Positions 10,419-19,522 of a DNA stretch of 64,000 nt are shown one piece after another. This stretch comes from CAWFZT01 sp963820415 (GTDB lineage Bacteria; Chloroflexota; Anaerolineae; Anaerolineales; Anaerolineaceae), in NCBI GenBank assembly GCA_963820415.1, contig CAWFZT010000006.1, positions 868,001 through 932,000 of the forward strand, read 5' to 3'. Positions within the stretch are counted from its first letter, which is position 1. Every line of letters starts with the position of its first letter. Under the pieces are notes generated by a model that made no database searches, was not told where the DNA came from, and saw only the letters and a list, made by a program, of their open reading frames with translations. The translations under genes and the position numbers were made by a program.

Positions 10419-11020
10419 ATGTACTGCCATAACCGGGCTAAAGTAAACGTCAATTCCGTTCCCAATATCGTAGTTCCCCCACCGGGACCGGCCTCGCGCG
10501 AAATCCACGGGCGCGCCAGCAAGCTCATGAAAGGCTACAGCTCCCAGGTGCGCCTCTTCCCGGTCTCATTTGAATCAGGGCACGGAGTAACGCTAAAAGA
10601 TGTTGACGGCAATACCTACATCGATTTTTCCTCCGGCATTTACGTTACCGGGATGGGTCATTGCCACCCCAAAATCACCGAGGATGTGCAAAAAGCGGCC
10701 GGGACGTTGATGAACGCCCATGACTTCACCACGCCGATCAAAATGAAATGGAGAGTACCTATCCCATCATTGGCGAAGTGCGCGGCCTTGGCTGTCTGCT
10801 GGGCATTGAGCTGTTGAAAGACAAAACCACCAAAGAACCTTTTGAAGAAGCCGGACAGCTGGTCTACCAGAAAGCTTTCCAGAAGGGCCTGGCCTGGATC
10901 CCTGCCGGCCACATCCTGCGCTTGTCGCCGCCCATGATCATGGACGACGACGTGGCGCTCAAGGGGCTGGCAATCATCGAAGAAGCTATCTGTGAGGTAC
11001 AGCGCGAATTGGGGTATTGA
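10419..11020 (+). pseudogene. Class III aminotransferase gene with large internal deletion
   Basis: The 5' part (10419 to about 10743) encodes an aminotransferase class III N terminus with GVTLKDVDGNTYIDFSSG and MGHCHPKI. The 3' part (from about 10748, in a different frame) encodes the C terminus with YPIIGEVRGLGCLLGIEL and GHILRLSPPMIM. Roughly the middle 230-250 residues of a normal enzyme of about 430-450 residues, including the PLP-binding lysine and the cofactor pocket, are absent, and the join is out of frame. The product cannot be an active transaminase. An intact ancestor would have added or removed an amino group in the operon's pathway. An assembly collapse is an alternative explanation. 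Confidence 0.85.
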
Positions 11021-11021
11021 T

Positions 11022-12188
11022 ATGACTCAAAAAGAGATTCACTTTGGCGTAATCGGGTGCGGGTTGATGGGGCGTGAATTTGCCAGCGCGGCGGCGCGCT
11101 GGTGCCATCTGCTCGACCTCAATTTCCGTCCCGTCATTACTGCAGCCTGCGATGTAATCGAGCCGGCGCGCGAGTGGTTTCGCACCGCGGTGCCCAGCTT
11201 GCGCCTGGTTACAGATGATTACCGGCGGCTGCTGGATGACCCGCATATCGATGCGATCTATTGTGCAGTGCCACATAACCAGCACGCTGATTTATACGTG
11301 CAGATTCTGGAGGCCGGGAAGCATATGCTGGGGGAAAAGCCTTTCGGCATCGATTTGGCCGCCAACCAGGCCATCCTGCAAGCCGTGCGGGCTCACCCTG
11401 ACTGCCTGGCGCGCTGCTCTTCCGAGTTCCCTTTCACCCCGGGCGCCTACCGAATCGCGCAATGGATGCGCGCAGGCCGTTTCGGACGGATAATCGAGAT
11501 GGAGGCCGGCTTCTGGCATTCCAGCGACCTAGACCCCAACAAGCCGATCAACTGGAAGCGCCGCGTGGCAACCAACGGGGAGTACGGCTGTATGGGGGAC
11601 CTGGGTATGCACGTAGCCCATCTGCCGTTGCGAGCTGGCTGGAAACCTGTCAACGTGCGCGCCCTGCTCTCAAAAATCATCGCCCAACGCCCGGACGGCA
11701 AAGGTGGATTGGCCCCCTGTGAAACGTGGGACAATGCCACGCTGGCCTGCGAGGCGGAGGTAGGGGACCCGACTTCAGACGGGCAGCGTTTCCCAATGAC
11801 GCTGTCGTGTAAACGAATCGCCCCCGGCCATGGGGACACGTGGTTCGTGCGCATTTGGGGAACAGATCTATCCGTCGAGTTCTCCACTCAGAACCCCAAG
11901 CAGTTACGCACGCTGCCTTACCAGCCCGGAGGAATCCAGGAGTGGCACGTGCTCGACCTACCCTATAAATCGGCTTACCCGGCCATTACCGGGAACATAT
12001 TCGAGTTTGGTTTTTCGGACTCCATCCTACAAATGTGGGCGGCCTTCTGTGATGAGCTTGCCAATGGCCGGGATGGCATGCAGCAGCCTTTCTACTGCGC
12101 CACGCCCGAGGAAACTGCCTTCACCCACCAGCTCTTCACGGCTGCGTTACGCTCTCATGACGAGGAGAGCACAGTCTTCTTGAAATAA
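11022..12188 (+). CDS. Gfo/Idh/MocA-family oxidoreductase
   Basis: A 388-residue NAD(P)-dependent oxidoreductase. It starts with IHFGVIGCGLMGREFASA (dinucleotide-binding loop) and carries DDPHIDAIYCAVPHNQHAD and the family motif GEKPFG. The C-terminal alpha/beta domain follows with MEAGFWHSSDLDP and MGDLGMHVAHLPL. ATG 11022 lies one base after the aminotransferase stop, giving translational coupling; an earlier in-frame start at 10992 would overlap the upstream gene. The family oxidises or reduces sugars, inositols and amino sugars, which suits the operon. Confidence 0.85.
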   Translation: MTQKEIHFGVIGCGLMGREFASAAARWCHLLDLNFRPVITAACDVIEPAREWFRTAVPSLRLVTDDYRRLLDDPHIDAIYCAVPHNQHADLYVQILEAGKHMLGEKPFGIDLAANQAILQAVRAHPDCLARCSSEFPFTPGAYRIAQWMRAGRFGRIIEMEAGFWHSSDLDPNKPINWKRRVATNGEYGCMGDLGMHVAHLPLRAGWKPVNVRALLSKIIAQRPDGKGGLAPCETWDNATLACEAEVGDPTSDGQRFPMTLSCKRIAPGHGDTWFVRIWGTDLSVEFSTQNPKQLRTLPYQPGGIQEWHVLDLPYKSAYPAITGNIFEFGFSDSILQMWAAFCDELANGRDGMQQPFYCATPEETAFTHQLFTAALRSHDEESTVFLK

Positions 12189-12227
12189 ACTTACGTCTGA
12201 TATTATTTATTCTTGCAGGAGCCAACC

Positions 12228-13508
12228 ATGAGTCAAAATACTAAACTTGATCCCCACGAAATGTTTATTCCTGAAGAGATGCGTGCGCTGGTCCTGGATG
12301 GCTCAGGATGGAACCATTTGGCAGTCCGCCGCGTCCGGGTTCCGAGACCCGGCCCACGTGAATTGCTGGCGCGGGTCGATTGTGCCGGGATCTGTACCTC
12401 TCTGCTTAAATTGATCGATCAAGGGCCAGACCATCCACTGATGTACGGTCGTGACATTACTCGTTATCCGGCTATTTTAGGCGATGAAGGGTCAATCACC
12501 CTGGTCGAAATAGGCGCAGCGCTTACAGAGCGCTTTTTTCCTGGACAACGGTTTGTCATGCAACCGGCTATCGATCATGCCCCAATCAACAATCTCGATC
12601 TCTACCGAGATCGAGGTCATGGCATTTCTAAAGTGGCCGCTGGCTATACCCTGCCTGGCCATCTGGCAGAGTACATATTGGTTAGCGAGGAAGCTCTAGC
12701 CGCAAGCTGTCTAATACCTATACCAGACCCAACCATGCCGTTTGCCCACGCTGCCCTCACCGAACCCTTGTCTTGCGCGGTCTCATCTCAAGAACATCAT
12801 TTGCATTTATTTTATAAAGATCCATTGAGCCCACGATCCATCATTAAGGGGATAAAGCCCGGCGGTGTAATGGTAGTGATAGGGGCGGGTGTTATGGGGA
12901 GGATGCATATCGACATCGGTTTTACCTATTCTCCGCGTGTGATCGTTGTGAGCGACCTGATCGAAAATCGCCTCGCCTGCGTAGAAAATCTATTCCGGGG
13001 GCGTGCGCAAAAAATAGGAATACATCTACGGCTGGTTCAGACTGGGCAAGAGGATATAACCCAGGTAGTATCTGATCTTACGGATGGTTTAGGAGCTGAT
13101 GATGTAATTGTGGCAGTCGGCTCACCGAAGGCAATCACCAGCGCAGAACCTCTAGTAGGGAGAGGTGGGGTACTCAACTTATTTGGGGGCATGCCTCACG
13201 GCCAAGAATATATCCCGTTTAACACCCAGACTATTCATTATGGAGAAATAAATATTACAGGATCTTCTGGTGGTTACCCCTGGGATATGGTGCGCACCCT
13301 GGAGTTGATCGCGGCAGGCACCATCGACCCTGCCGCGCATATCACCCGCATTGGTGATTTGGATCATGCACCAGAATTACTGAACATGGTCAAAATGCAA
13401 TCCCTGGATGGGAAAGCCATCGTCTATCCTCACCAAAAAACATCCACAATCCTGTCTGCAGCGCATTGGTCGGGAGCAGATGAACAATCTTATTTGTCAG
13501 GCAAATGA
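12228..13508 (+). CDS. Zinc-dependent alcohol/polyol dehydrogenase (MDR family)
   Basis: A 426-residue medium-chain dehydrogenase. ATG 12228 follows GCAGGAG by six bases. Catalytic-domain features are VDCAGICTSLLK with the zinc Cys, GDEGSITLVEIG in place of the common GHE motif, and ALTEPLSCAV. The Rossmann domain shows VMVVIGAGVMGRMHIDIG near residue 215. Overall length and the GDEG variant recall L-sorbose-1-phosphate reductase-type proteins, a tentative comparison. The body is more AT-rich than the genes upstream. It probably interconverts a ketose (phosphate) and a polyol with NAD(P)H. The next gene is separated by a mobile-element insertion. Confidence 0.78.
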   Translation: MSQNTKLDPHEMFIPEEMRALVLDGSGWNHLAVRRVRVPRPGPRELLARVDCAGICTSLLKLIDQGPDHPLMYGRDITRYPAILGDEGSITLVEIGAALTERFFPGQRFVMQPAIDHAPINNLDLYRDRGHGISKVAAGYTLPGHLAEYILVSEEALAASCLIPIPDPTMPFAHAALTEPLSCAVSSQEHHLHLFYKDPLSPRSIIKGIKPGGVMVVIGAGVMGRMHIDIGFTYSPRVIVVSDLIENRLACVENLFRGRAQKIGIHLRLVQTGQEDITQVVSDLTDGLGADDVIVAVGSPKAITSAEPLVGRGGVLNLFGGMPHGQEYIPFNTQTIHYGEINITGSSGGYPWDMVRTLELIAAGTIDPAAHITRIGDLDHAPELLNMVKMQSLDGKAIVYPHQKTSTILSAAHWSGADEQSYLSGK

Positions 13509-13510
13509 GA

Positions 13511-13624
13511 AAAATGGAGGCACATTGGGATTTAGCGTGGAAGGTTCCCAGATTTTGGGGTGTCATGACACCCCAAAATCTGGGAGTTCACCACGGCTAT
13601 TCCCAGAGAACCAAAATGGAGGCA
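13511..13624. mobile_element. MITE-like palindromic element (copy 2) with 10-bp target duplication
   Basis: The element body is about 13521-13612. A perfect 38-bp palindrome (13547-13584) begins CCCAGATTTTGGGGTGT. The ends are imperfect inverted repeats: CACATTGGGATTTAGCGTGG on the left and CGGCTATTCCCAGAGAACC on the right. It is flanked by the direct repeat AAAATGGAGG at 13511-13520 and 13613-13622. No transposase is encoded, so movement would need one in trans. It lies between the alcohol dehydrogenase and the mannitol-dehydrogenase-like gene, and the duplicated target contains the latter's Shine-Dalgarno. Confidence 0.85.
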
Positions 13625-13626
13625 GG

Positions 13627-14931
13627 ATGACATGGAGAACCTACGTCGGTTTTGGATTGGGTGCTATACAATCAGGGCTTTTCCTTTACGAAGCCTTCCA
13701 ATCAAAAGGCTATAATCGCCTGGTTATCGCCGAGGTAATGCCTGACATTGTCCGCAGTGTCCGAGAGAATGGCGGTTATATCACTGTCAATATTGCCTTA
13801 TCCCATGCTATCCAATCGTCACGGATTGGACCGATTGAAATATTTAATCCTTTAGACGATTCAGATCGGCAAGAATTAATAAAAGCGATCTCAGATGCGC
13901 ATGAGATCGGCACAGCCGTACCCGGAACACAATTTTACTGCTCTCCAGGCCCTGAAAGCCTATCCCGTATTCTGGCCGAAGGTCTCCAAGCAAAAAGCAG
14001 AAAACATGGGCCTGGGGTTATTATTTATACGGCCGAGAATAATAACCGAGCCGCCGAAATACTGGAAGAGCTGGTACTTGGGGAAATCCCAAGTGCAGAG
14101 CAGCAATCGATCTGCAGATTAGTGCGTTTCATAAACACGGTTATCGGAAAAATGAGCGGCGTCATTCGTGACGCCGGCGATATTGAAGCTTTGAAACTTA
14201 TCCCCATAACTCCAGATAGTGACCGGGCTTTTCTCGTCGAAGCATTCAACCATATCTTGATTTCCCAGATATCTCCTGGAGAAGAGTCTCAGGAATTAAC
14301 TTTTTCCCGTGGAATGATGAACTTTATAGAAAAAAGCGATCTTCTGCCGTTTGAAGAAGCCAAGCTATTCGGGCATAATGCAACTCACGCCCTGGCGGCC
14401 TATCTTGGAGCGTTGTTTGGTATCCAGAGGATTGCCGATTTTCCTTCTTTACCTGGAGCGGACAAGTATCTGCGCCAGGCTTTCATCTCTGAATCAGGAG
14501 CAGCATTGATCCATCGCTATAGCGGAATTGATCCCCTTTTTACTCTAGAAGGGTTTACAACTTATGCAGATGACTTATTGGCACGCATGTATAACCCCTG
14601 GTTAAATGATAAGATAGAGCGGGTAGCCCGAGATGTAGAGCGGAAGCTGGGTTGGGACGACCGTTTAGTCGGCACCTTAAGACTGGGAATTGCAGAAGGG
14701 GTTGTCCCACGACGCTTCGCTTTGGGAACAGCTGCCGCATTAGCCTTCCTCGACCATTCTTTTTTAATAAACAATGCTGATCCCGCAAATTTGATATTGA
14801 GCATTTGGAAAGATAAACAGCGTGATTCTTCCGAGGAGGAAAATGTTCTGGCGCTCATCCGCGATGGAATGGATGGTCTGCGTCAATGGTATTCCAGCCG
14901 ACCCGGTTTATCCCAAGCATTGTTTGCATAA
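13627..14931 (+). CDS. Mannitol-dehydrogenase-like oxidoreductase
   Basis: A 434-residue protein. ATG 13627 has GGAGG five bases upstream; the longer open frame reaching back to 13408 runs through a mobile element and is rejected. The N terminus YVGFGLGAIQSGLFLYEAF is a dinucleotide-binding loop. YTAENNNRAAEILEE and GHNATHALAAYLGALFGI correspond to the domain boundary and active-site helix seen in mannitol-1-phosphate 5-dehydrogenase-type enzymes. It likely oxidises or reduces a polyol or sugar acid. It is the last gene of the operon. Assignment to the family is reasonable; the substrate is unknown. Confidence 0.65.
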   Translation: MTWRTYVGFGLGAIQSGLFLYEAFQSKGYNRLVIAEVMPDIVRSVRENGGYITVNIALSHAIQSSRIGPIEIFNPLDDSDRQELIKAISDAHEIGTAVPGTQFYCSPGPESLSRILAEGLQAKSRKHGPGVIIYTAENNNRAAEILEELVLGEIPSAEQQSICRLVRFINTVIGKMSGVIRDAGDIEALKLIPITPDSDRAFLVEAFNHILISQISPGEESQELTFSRGMMNFIEKSDLLPFEEAKLFGHNATHALAAYLGALFGIQRIADFPSLPGADKYLRQAFISESGAALIHRYSGIDPLFTLEGFTTYADDLLARMYNPWLNDKIERVARDVERKLGWDDRLVGTLRLGIAEGVVPRRFALGTAAALAFLDHSFLINNADPANLILSIWKDKQRDSSEEENVLALIRDGMDGLRQWYSSRPGLSQALFA

Positions 14932-14969
14932 TACGATCCCGTTTTTTTATCATTGTGCTTTAAAACCAC

Positions 14970-16364
14970 TCATTCTGCCAGAAGCAGGTAGGGTTCCTCG
15001 ACCAGGCGCTTGATGTGTTGCAGGAAGCGCGCCGCCGGGGCGCCATCCACCAGGCGGTGGTCGAACACCAGCGAAAGGGTGAGCATCTTGCGCACCACTA
15101 TCGTTCCATCTAATGCCGCTACCGGCTTGGGGGTGATGCGTCCCACACCCAAAATAGCTGCCTCAGGCAGGTTGATCACCGGGGTGAAAGCGTCGATTTC
15201 GTACATGCCCAGGTTGGTGATGGTGAAAGTGCCTCCCGAAAGGTCATCGGGCAGCAAACGCGCCTTGCGGGCACGCTCCACCAGCTCACGCAACTCCTGG
15301 CCAAACACACGCAGGCTCTTGCGATCGGCGTCACGCACTACCGGTACGAGCAGGCCGCGTTCGGTTTCTACCGCCAGGCCAATGTTCACGTGCGCCATCA
15401 GTTCGATGGCGTCGAGCGCCAGGCGGGCGTTCATGTAGGGAAACTTACGCAGCGCTGCCGCCGCCACTTTGGCCAGCAGGTCGTTATAGCCCGGTGCAAA
15501 TCCCCACTCTTTCTCCACACGCGCTTTCAACCGCTCGCGCAGGGCCACAAATTCGGTGGCGTCCATCTCTGCCACCAGGGTCACCCGGGCGGTGGTATGC
15601 ACGGATGCGCCCATGCGCTCGGCAATCAAGGCGCGCACACCCTTGAGCGGGATGCGTTCAGCCACTTCCTCCTCAGGCAGCGCCACGGCAGCGCTGGTCG
15701 GGACGGGCTTGAGAGTGGGTGACTGCGCAGGTAGTTCAACTTTGCCAGCCGCGGCGCGTTCCACATCTTCCTTGGTGATCCTGCCCTGCGGACCGCTGCC
15801 CGCCAGGGCATGCAGGTCCAGACCAGCGGCGGCCGCGGCGCGCTGTGCCACCGGCGTGGCTTTGGGCGCGGCTGCCAGGTAACTGGCCACGTCTTTCTCA
15901 ATGATGCGCATGCCCCCGGCGCCGCTGGGTATAACGCGCCCCAACTCCACATTCTTAGCCCTGGCCAGCTTGCGGGCGCGCGGCGAAGCAAACCGCTTGC
16001 CTTCGAATGAGCTCGCCCCCTGTGGGGCTGAACCTCCCACACTTTCGACTGCTCTCATTGCGGGTGTTTCCACAATAATACTGGCAGCCCCGGAGGCGCC
16101 CTCCTGAGGCAGTTGGAAGTTTTCACCGGGTTTGACAATCCAGCCCACCACGGTCAGCACGGGAATGATCTGCCCTTCCTGGAAAGAACCCAGGTGCAGC
16201 ACGCCCCTGGCAGTGGCTTCGACGGCGAAGACGGCCTTGTCGGTTTCGACTTCCAAGATTTCCTGGCCGGGCTTCACGCTGTCGCCATCTTTGAGCAACC
16301 ACTTTACCAGGGTCACTTCCTCGACCGTCTGGCCAAGCTTGGGGATGAAGATTTCTTCTGCCAT
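14970..16364 (-). CDS. Dihydrolipoamide acyltransferase (E2) of a 2-oxoacid dehydrogenase complex
   Basis: A 464-residue E2. The lipoyl domain (about residues 1-80) contains ILEVETDKAVFAVEA with the lipoylated lysine. Peripheral-subunit-binding segments follow near residues 125-160 and 170-210 (FASPRARKLARAKNVEL and GSGPQGRITKEDVE). The C-terminal acyltransferase domain ends with SLVFDHRLVDGAPAARFLQ, holding the catalytic His and Asp. It transfers the acyl group from E1 to CoA. The start shares one base with the E1 stop (TGATG), so the two are co-translated. No lipoamide dehydrogenase (E3) is in the window. Confidence 0.93.
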   Translation of the reverse strand: MAEEIFIPKLGQTVEEVTLVKWLLKDGDSVKPGQEILEVETDKAVFAVEATARGVLHLGSFQEGQIIPVLTVVGWIVKPGENFQLPQEGASGAASIIVETPAMRAVESVGGSAPQGASSFEGKRFASPRARKLARAKNVELGRVIPSGAGGMRIIEKDVASYLAAAPKATPVAQRAAAAAGLDLHALAGSGPQGRITKEDVERAAAGKVELPAQSPTLKPVPTSAAVALPEEEVAERIPLKGVRALIAERMGASVHTTARVTLVAEMDATEFVALRERLKARVEKEWGFAPGYNDLLAKVAAAALRKFPYMNARLALDAIELMAHVNIGLAVETERGLLVPVVRDADRKSLRVFGQELRELVERARKARLLPDDLSGGTFTITNLGMYEIDAFTPVINLPEAAILGVGRITPKPVAALDGTIVVRKMLTLSLVFDHRLVDGAPAARFLQHIKRLVEEPYLLLAE

Positions 16365-18466
16365 CAGCTCATCACCTTTCTCACTGCCGCCATAATTCGA
16401 TTCTCGTTGGGAATGGCCATATCTTCAAGCGTCTCAGCCCGCGGCACGGGCACGTTGAGGGATGCCACCCGCATCATGGGAGCATCCAGGTAATCGAACG
16501 CCAATTCATTGATCTGCATCAGCACTTCGTTAATAAAGCTGGTGTTCTCGTAAGATTTCGTCACACCGACGACGCGGCCGGTCTTCTTGACCGAAGCCAC
16601 AATCGTATCGGTATCCAGCGGCTTGAGCGAGCGCAGGTCAATCACTTCCACGTCGATGCCTTCCTTTGCCAGTTCTTCAGCTGCCAGCAGGCTGCGATAT
16701 ACCATGCGTGAGTAAGTCACGATGGTCACATCTTTACCGGGGCGCTTGATATCCGCCACGCCCAACGGGATGATATATTCCTCTTCCGGGACGGGTCCCT
16801 TTTCCTTGTAGAGCATCTTGTGTTCAATAAACATCACCGGGTTATCGTCTCGGATGGCGGCTTTGAGCAGGCCCTTAGCGTCGTAGGGGGTGGAAGGCAT
16901 CACCACGTAGATGCCGGGGAAATGCGTCCATAGCGATTCCAGGCTTTGCGAGTGATGGGCGGCAATCGCGCGCCCGGCGCCGCCTTCGGTGCGCACCACC
17001 ATCGGGACGGTGGTCTTTCCGCCAAACATGTAGCGGTTCTTGGCGCCCTGGTTGGCAACCTGGTCCATCGCCAGAGGGGTGAAATCGACATACATGATCT
17101 CGGCAATCGGCCGCATGCCGGCCATGGCTGCCCCCACGGCTGCTCCGCCAATCGTGGCCTCGGAGATAGGTGTATCGAGTACACGCCATTCACCGAATTC
17201 CTGCATCAATCCACGCGTGGCCCCGTAAGCGCCGCCATAGAGGCCCACGTCTTCACCCATGATGAAAACGTTGGGGTCGCGGATCATCTCTTCCCGCATG
17301 GCCTCGACTAAAGCCTGGGCATAGCTGATTTGGCGCACAGCAGCATCCATGCGCACCCGCTCGCGCAATTCCTTCTCGGCGGCCACGTCCGCAGCCGTAT
17401 GCTTGAGGGGTGCGAACACATCCGTCTCGGCCTCTTCGGCTTTTGGTTCGGGTGAACCATCCGCGAAAGCCATAGCGTTATCCATTTTCTGTTCGACGGC
17501 TGTCTCAACGGTGGTAAACTCGGTCTCGCTGATCATGCCTACCGATTTCATTTCATTATGCAGCACATCGATCGGATCGCGGCCTTTCCACTCAGCCTCT
17601 TCCTCTTTCGTGCGGTAGGTACGCGGGTCGGAATGCGAATGGCCGTAATAGCGGTAAGTCTTGCATTCCACGATGGTTGGACCTTCACCATTGCGGGCGC
17701 GCTCGACTGCTTTGACAACTGCCCCGCGCACTTCGAGGACGTCCATGCCGTTCACCACCACGCCGGGAATGCCGTAGGCGCAAGCGCGGCTGGCCACATC
17801 GGGCAGCTTGGAGGCCTTGGCCCACGGAACCGACATGGCGTACAGGTTGTTTTCAACCACGAAAACCACCGGCAGGTCCCACAAAGAAGCCATGTTGAGG
17901 GATTCATGGAAGTTGCCGGTGTTGGCGGCGCCATCCCCAAAGAAACAGGCCACCACATGGTCTGTGCCTTTGAGCCTTTGCGCCAGGGCTGCTCCTACGG
18001 CCACGGGGATGTTTCCACCCACGATGCCGGTAGCGCCCAGGTTGCCGTGTTCCACGTCAGCAATGTGCATCGAACCACCCTTGCCCTTGCAGTAACCGCC
18101 CGATTTGCCCAGCACTTCAGCCATCATCTTACTATAATGCGTCTGCCTGGCTTCGGGAGTTTTGGCAGCCCGGTCGCCGTGGGCGTGGGCGTGGCCGTGG
18201 CCGCGGTGAGTGGATGTGATCAGGTCGTCCCGCCGCAGGGCGGATATGGCGCCAACCGCCACGGCTTCTTGCCCGGCGTAGAGGTGTGAGGCGCCCTTGA
18301 GGATAGCCTTACCCAGGAGTTTCGAGATGTTATCTTCCAGGGCGCGGATTTCCATGATCTGGCGCAGACAGGTGAGCAGTTCTTCCTTGGTGAGACCCTG
18401 CTCTTCGATGAGTGCTGACACCCGTTCGATTTCAGATATTCTTTTGCCGTCATTTACATTTGCCAT
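16364..18466 (-). CDS. Fused E1 alpha-beta subunit of pyruvate/acetoin-type dehydrogenase
   Basis: A 700-residue single polypeptide joining E1 alpha (about 1-330) to E1 beta (about 375-700). The alpha half has SHLYAGQEAVAVG and the thiamine diphosphate motif GDGAANTGNFHESLN through VVFVVENN. The beta half has FIMGEDVGLYGGAYG, DTPISEATIGGAAVGAA, HSQSLESLW and EVIDLRSLKPLD. It decarboxylates a 2-oxoacid (pyruvate or acetoin) and passes the acyl group to E2. Separate alpha and beta chains are the more usual arrangement. GGAGG lies 11 bases before the start. The gene follows the DeoR regulator on the same strand. Confidence 0.92.
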   Translation of the reverse strand: MANVNDGKRISEIERVSALIEEQGLTKEELLTCLRQIMEIRALEDNISKLLGKAILKGASHLYAGQEAVAVGAISALRRDDLITSTHRGHGHAHAHGDRAAKTPEARQTHYSKMMAEVLGKSGGYCKGKGGSMHIADVEHGNLGATGIVGGNIPVAVGAALAQRLKGTDHVVACFFGDGAANTGNFHESLNMASLWDLPVVFVVENNLYAMSVPWAKASKLPDVASRACAYGIPGVVVNGMDVLEVRGAVVKAVERARNGEGPTIVECKTYRYYGHSHSDPRTYRTKEEEAEWKGRDPIDVLHNEMKSVGMISETEFTTVETAVEQKMDNAMAFADGSPEPKAEEAETDVFAPLKHTAADVAAEKELRERVRMDAAVRQISYAQALVEAMREEMIRDPNVFIMGEDVGLYGGAYGATRGLMQEFGEWRVLDTPISEATIGGAAVGAAMAGMRPIAEIMYVDFTPLAMDQVANQGAKNRYMFGGKTTVPMVVRTEGGAGRAIAAHHSQSLESLWTHFPGIYVVMPSTPYDAKGLLKAAIRDDNPVMFIEHKMLYKEKGPVPEEEYIIPLGVADIKRPGKDVTIVTYSRMVYRSLLAAEELAKEGIDVEVIDLRSLKPLDTDTIVASVKKTGRVVGVTKSYENTSFINEVLMQINELAFDYLDAPMMRVASLNVPVPRAETLEDMAIPNENRIMAAVRKVMS

Positions 18467-18538
18467 TGGTTACGAATCCTCCATAAGATCAAGGCTGCGG
18501 GTTTTGACGTTTCTCGTGCCCCATCCAAACCCGGATAA

Positions 18539-19318
18539 TTAAACAATTTTGATGTCTATTCCCATCGAGCGCACCTGTTCCACCAGTTCGTCCGGAGCGC
18601 TATCATCGGTGATGATGGCATCCAGATCTTCGAGACGTGCGAACGAGGCTGCCCCCACCCGGCCCCACTTGCTGCCATCGGTGATGGCGAAGCGCTCGCG
18701 GCACAGAGAAAAAACGCTGCGCTTCACCTCGGCTTCGCTTGCATACACGTCGGTGAGACCTTCAGCCAGACTCACCCCATGCGCGCCAAAAAAACCCTTG
18801 CGGATGTTGTAGCGCCGCAGCAGGCTCAACCCCTCCGTGCCAATCAGCGAGGCGGTGTCGCGCTGCAGAACCCCGCCCGGAATGACCACGGTCACCCCTA
18901 CCGCGTCGAGCAGGTTTTGAGCGACGACGATGCTATTGGTGAGCAAGGTGAGGCCGCGCCGTTCACGCAAGTGGGCCGCCAACGCCAGGGCAGTGGATGA
19001 GGTATCCAGGAAAATAGCTTCGCCATCTAAAACCAGGCTGGCTGCTGCCAATCCGATGCGCTCTTTTTGCGCCGTCTGAAGCTGCCGGCGCAGGGTGAGG
19101 GCTGCCTCAGGCAGAGGTCTGGCTGCCACTGCCCCTCCATGCGTGCGCACGATCAGCGCCCGCCCTGCCAGAGCTTGCAGGTCAGCGCGGATAGTGACTT
19201 CGGATACGCCAAACGCCTCGGCCAGGTTGGAGACGGTCACGCGCCTTTCCCGGTTCAATCTATCGAGGATAACCGAGCGGCGTTCTTCAGGGTAAAGTAG
19301 GCTATGCTCTAATATCAT
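18539..19318 (-). CDS. DeoR-family transcriptional regulator
   Basis: A 259-residue repressor-type regulator. The N-terminal winged helix is RRSVILDRLNRERRVTVSNLA then FGVSEVTIRADLQALAGR, and the sensor domain carries HGGAVAARPLPE, IFLDTSSTALALA and the C-terminal ITDGSKWGR. DeoR proteins bind phosphorylated sugars and control sugar catabolism. It is encoded immediately upstream of E1 and E2 on the minus strand and faces the neighbouring sugar operon, so either may be its target. No clear operator could be read by eye. Confidence 0.93.
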   Translation of the reverse strand: MILEHSLLYPEERRSVILDRLNRERRVTVSNLAEAFGVSEVTIRADLQALAGRALIVRTHGGAVAARPLPEAALTLRRQLQTAQKERIGLAAASLVLDGEAIFLDTSSTALALAAHLRERRGLTLLTNSIVVAQNLLDAVGVTVVIPGGVLQRDTASLIGTEGLSLLRRYNIRKGFFGAHGVSLAEGLTDVYASEAEVKRSVFSLCRERFAITDGSKWGRVGAASFARLEDLDAIITDDSAPDELVEQVRSMGIDIKIV

Positions 19319-19522
19319 CTTTCGGAGATTAACAAATACTTTCGTTTGCTTTCATTTTACCATAAATCGAATTATTCTTCACGGGTTTATGAAGGTTCTC
19401 CAGGGCTATTCGCAGAGTAGGAACGGTTGTCAATAGTCGGGTCTTTTTTTCGCACCTATGCGGTTTGCAATTAACCACCCTAAGATTAGAATAAAATCTA
19501 TATGGTCTATTGTGGAGACGTT

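Noticed and set aside
13408..13626. Extended N terminus of the mannitol-dehydrogenase-like protein
   Set aside because: The extension overlaps the upstream gene and runs through the mobile element; ATG 13627 has a strong ribosome site.
19400..19425. GGTTCTCCAGGGCTATTCG as another copy of the MITE end
   Set aside because: Only the first seven bases agree well and neither the palindrome nor the other end is present.
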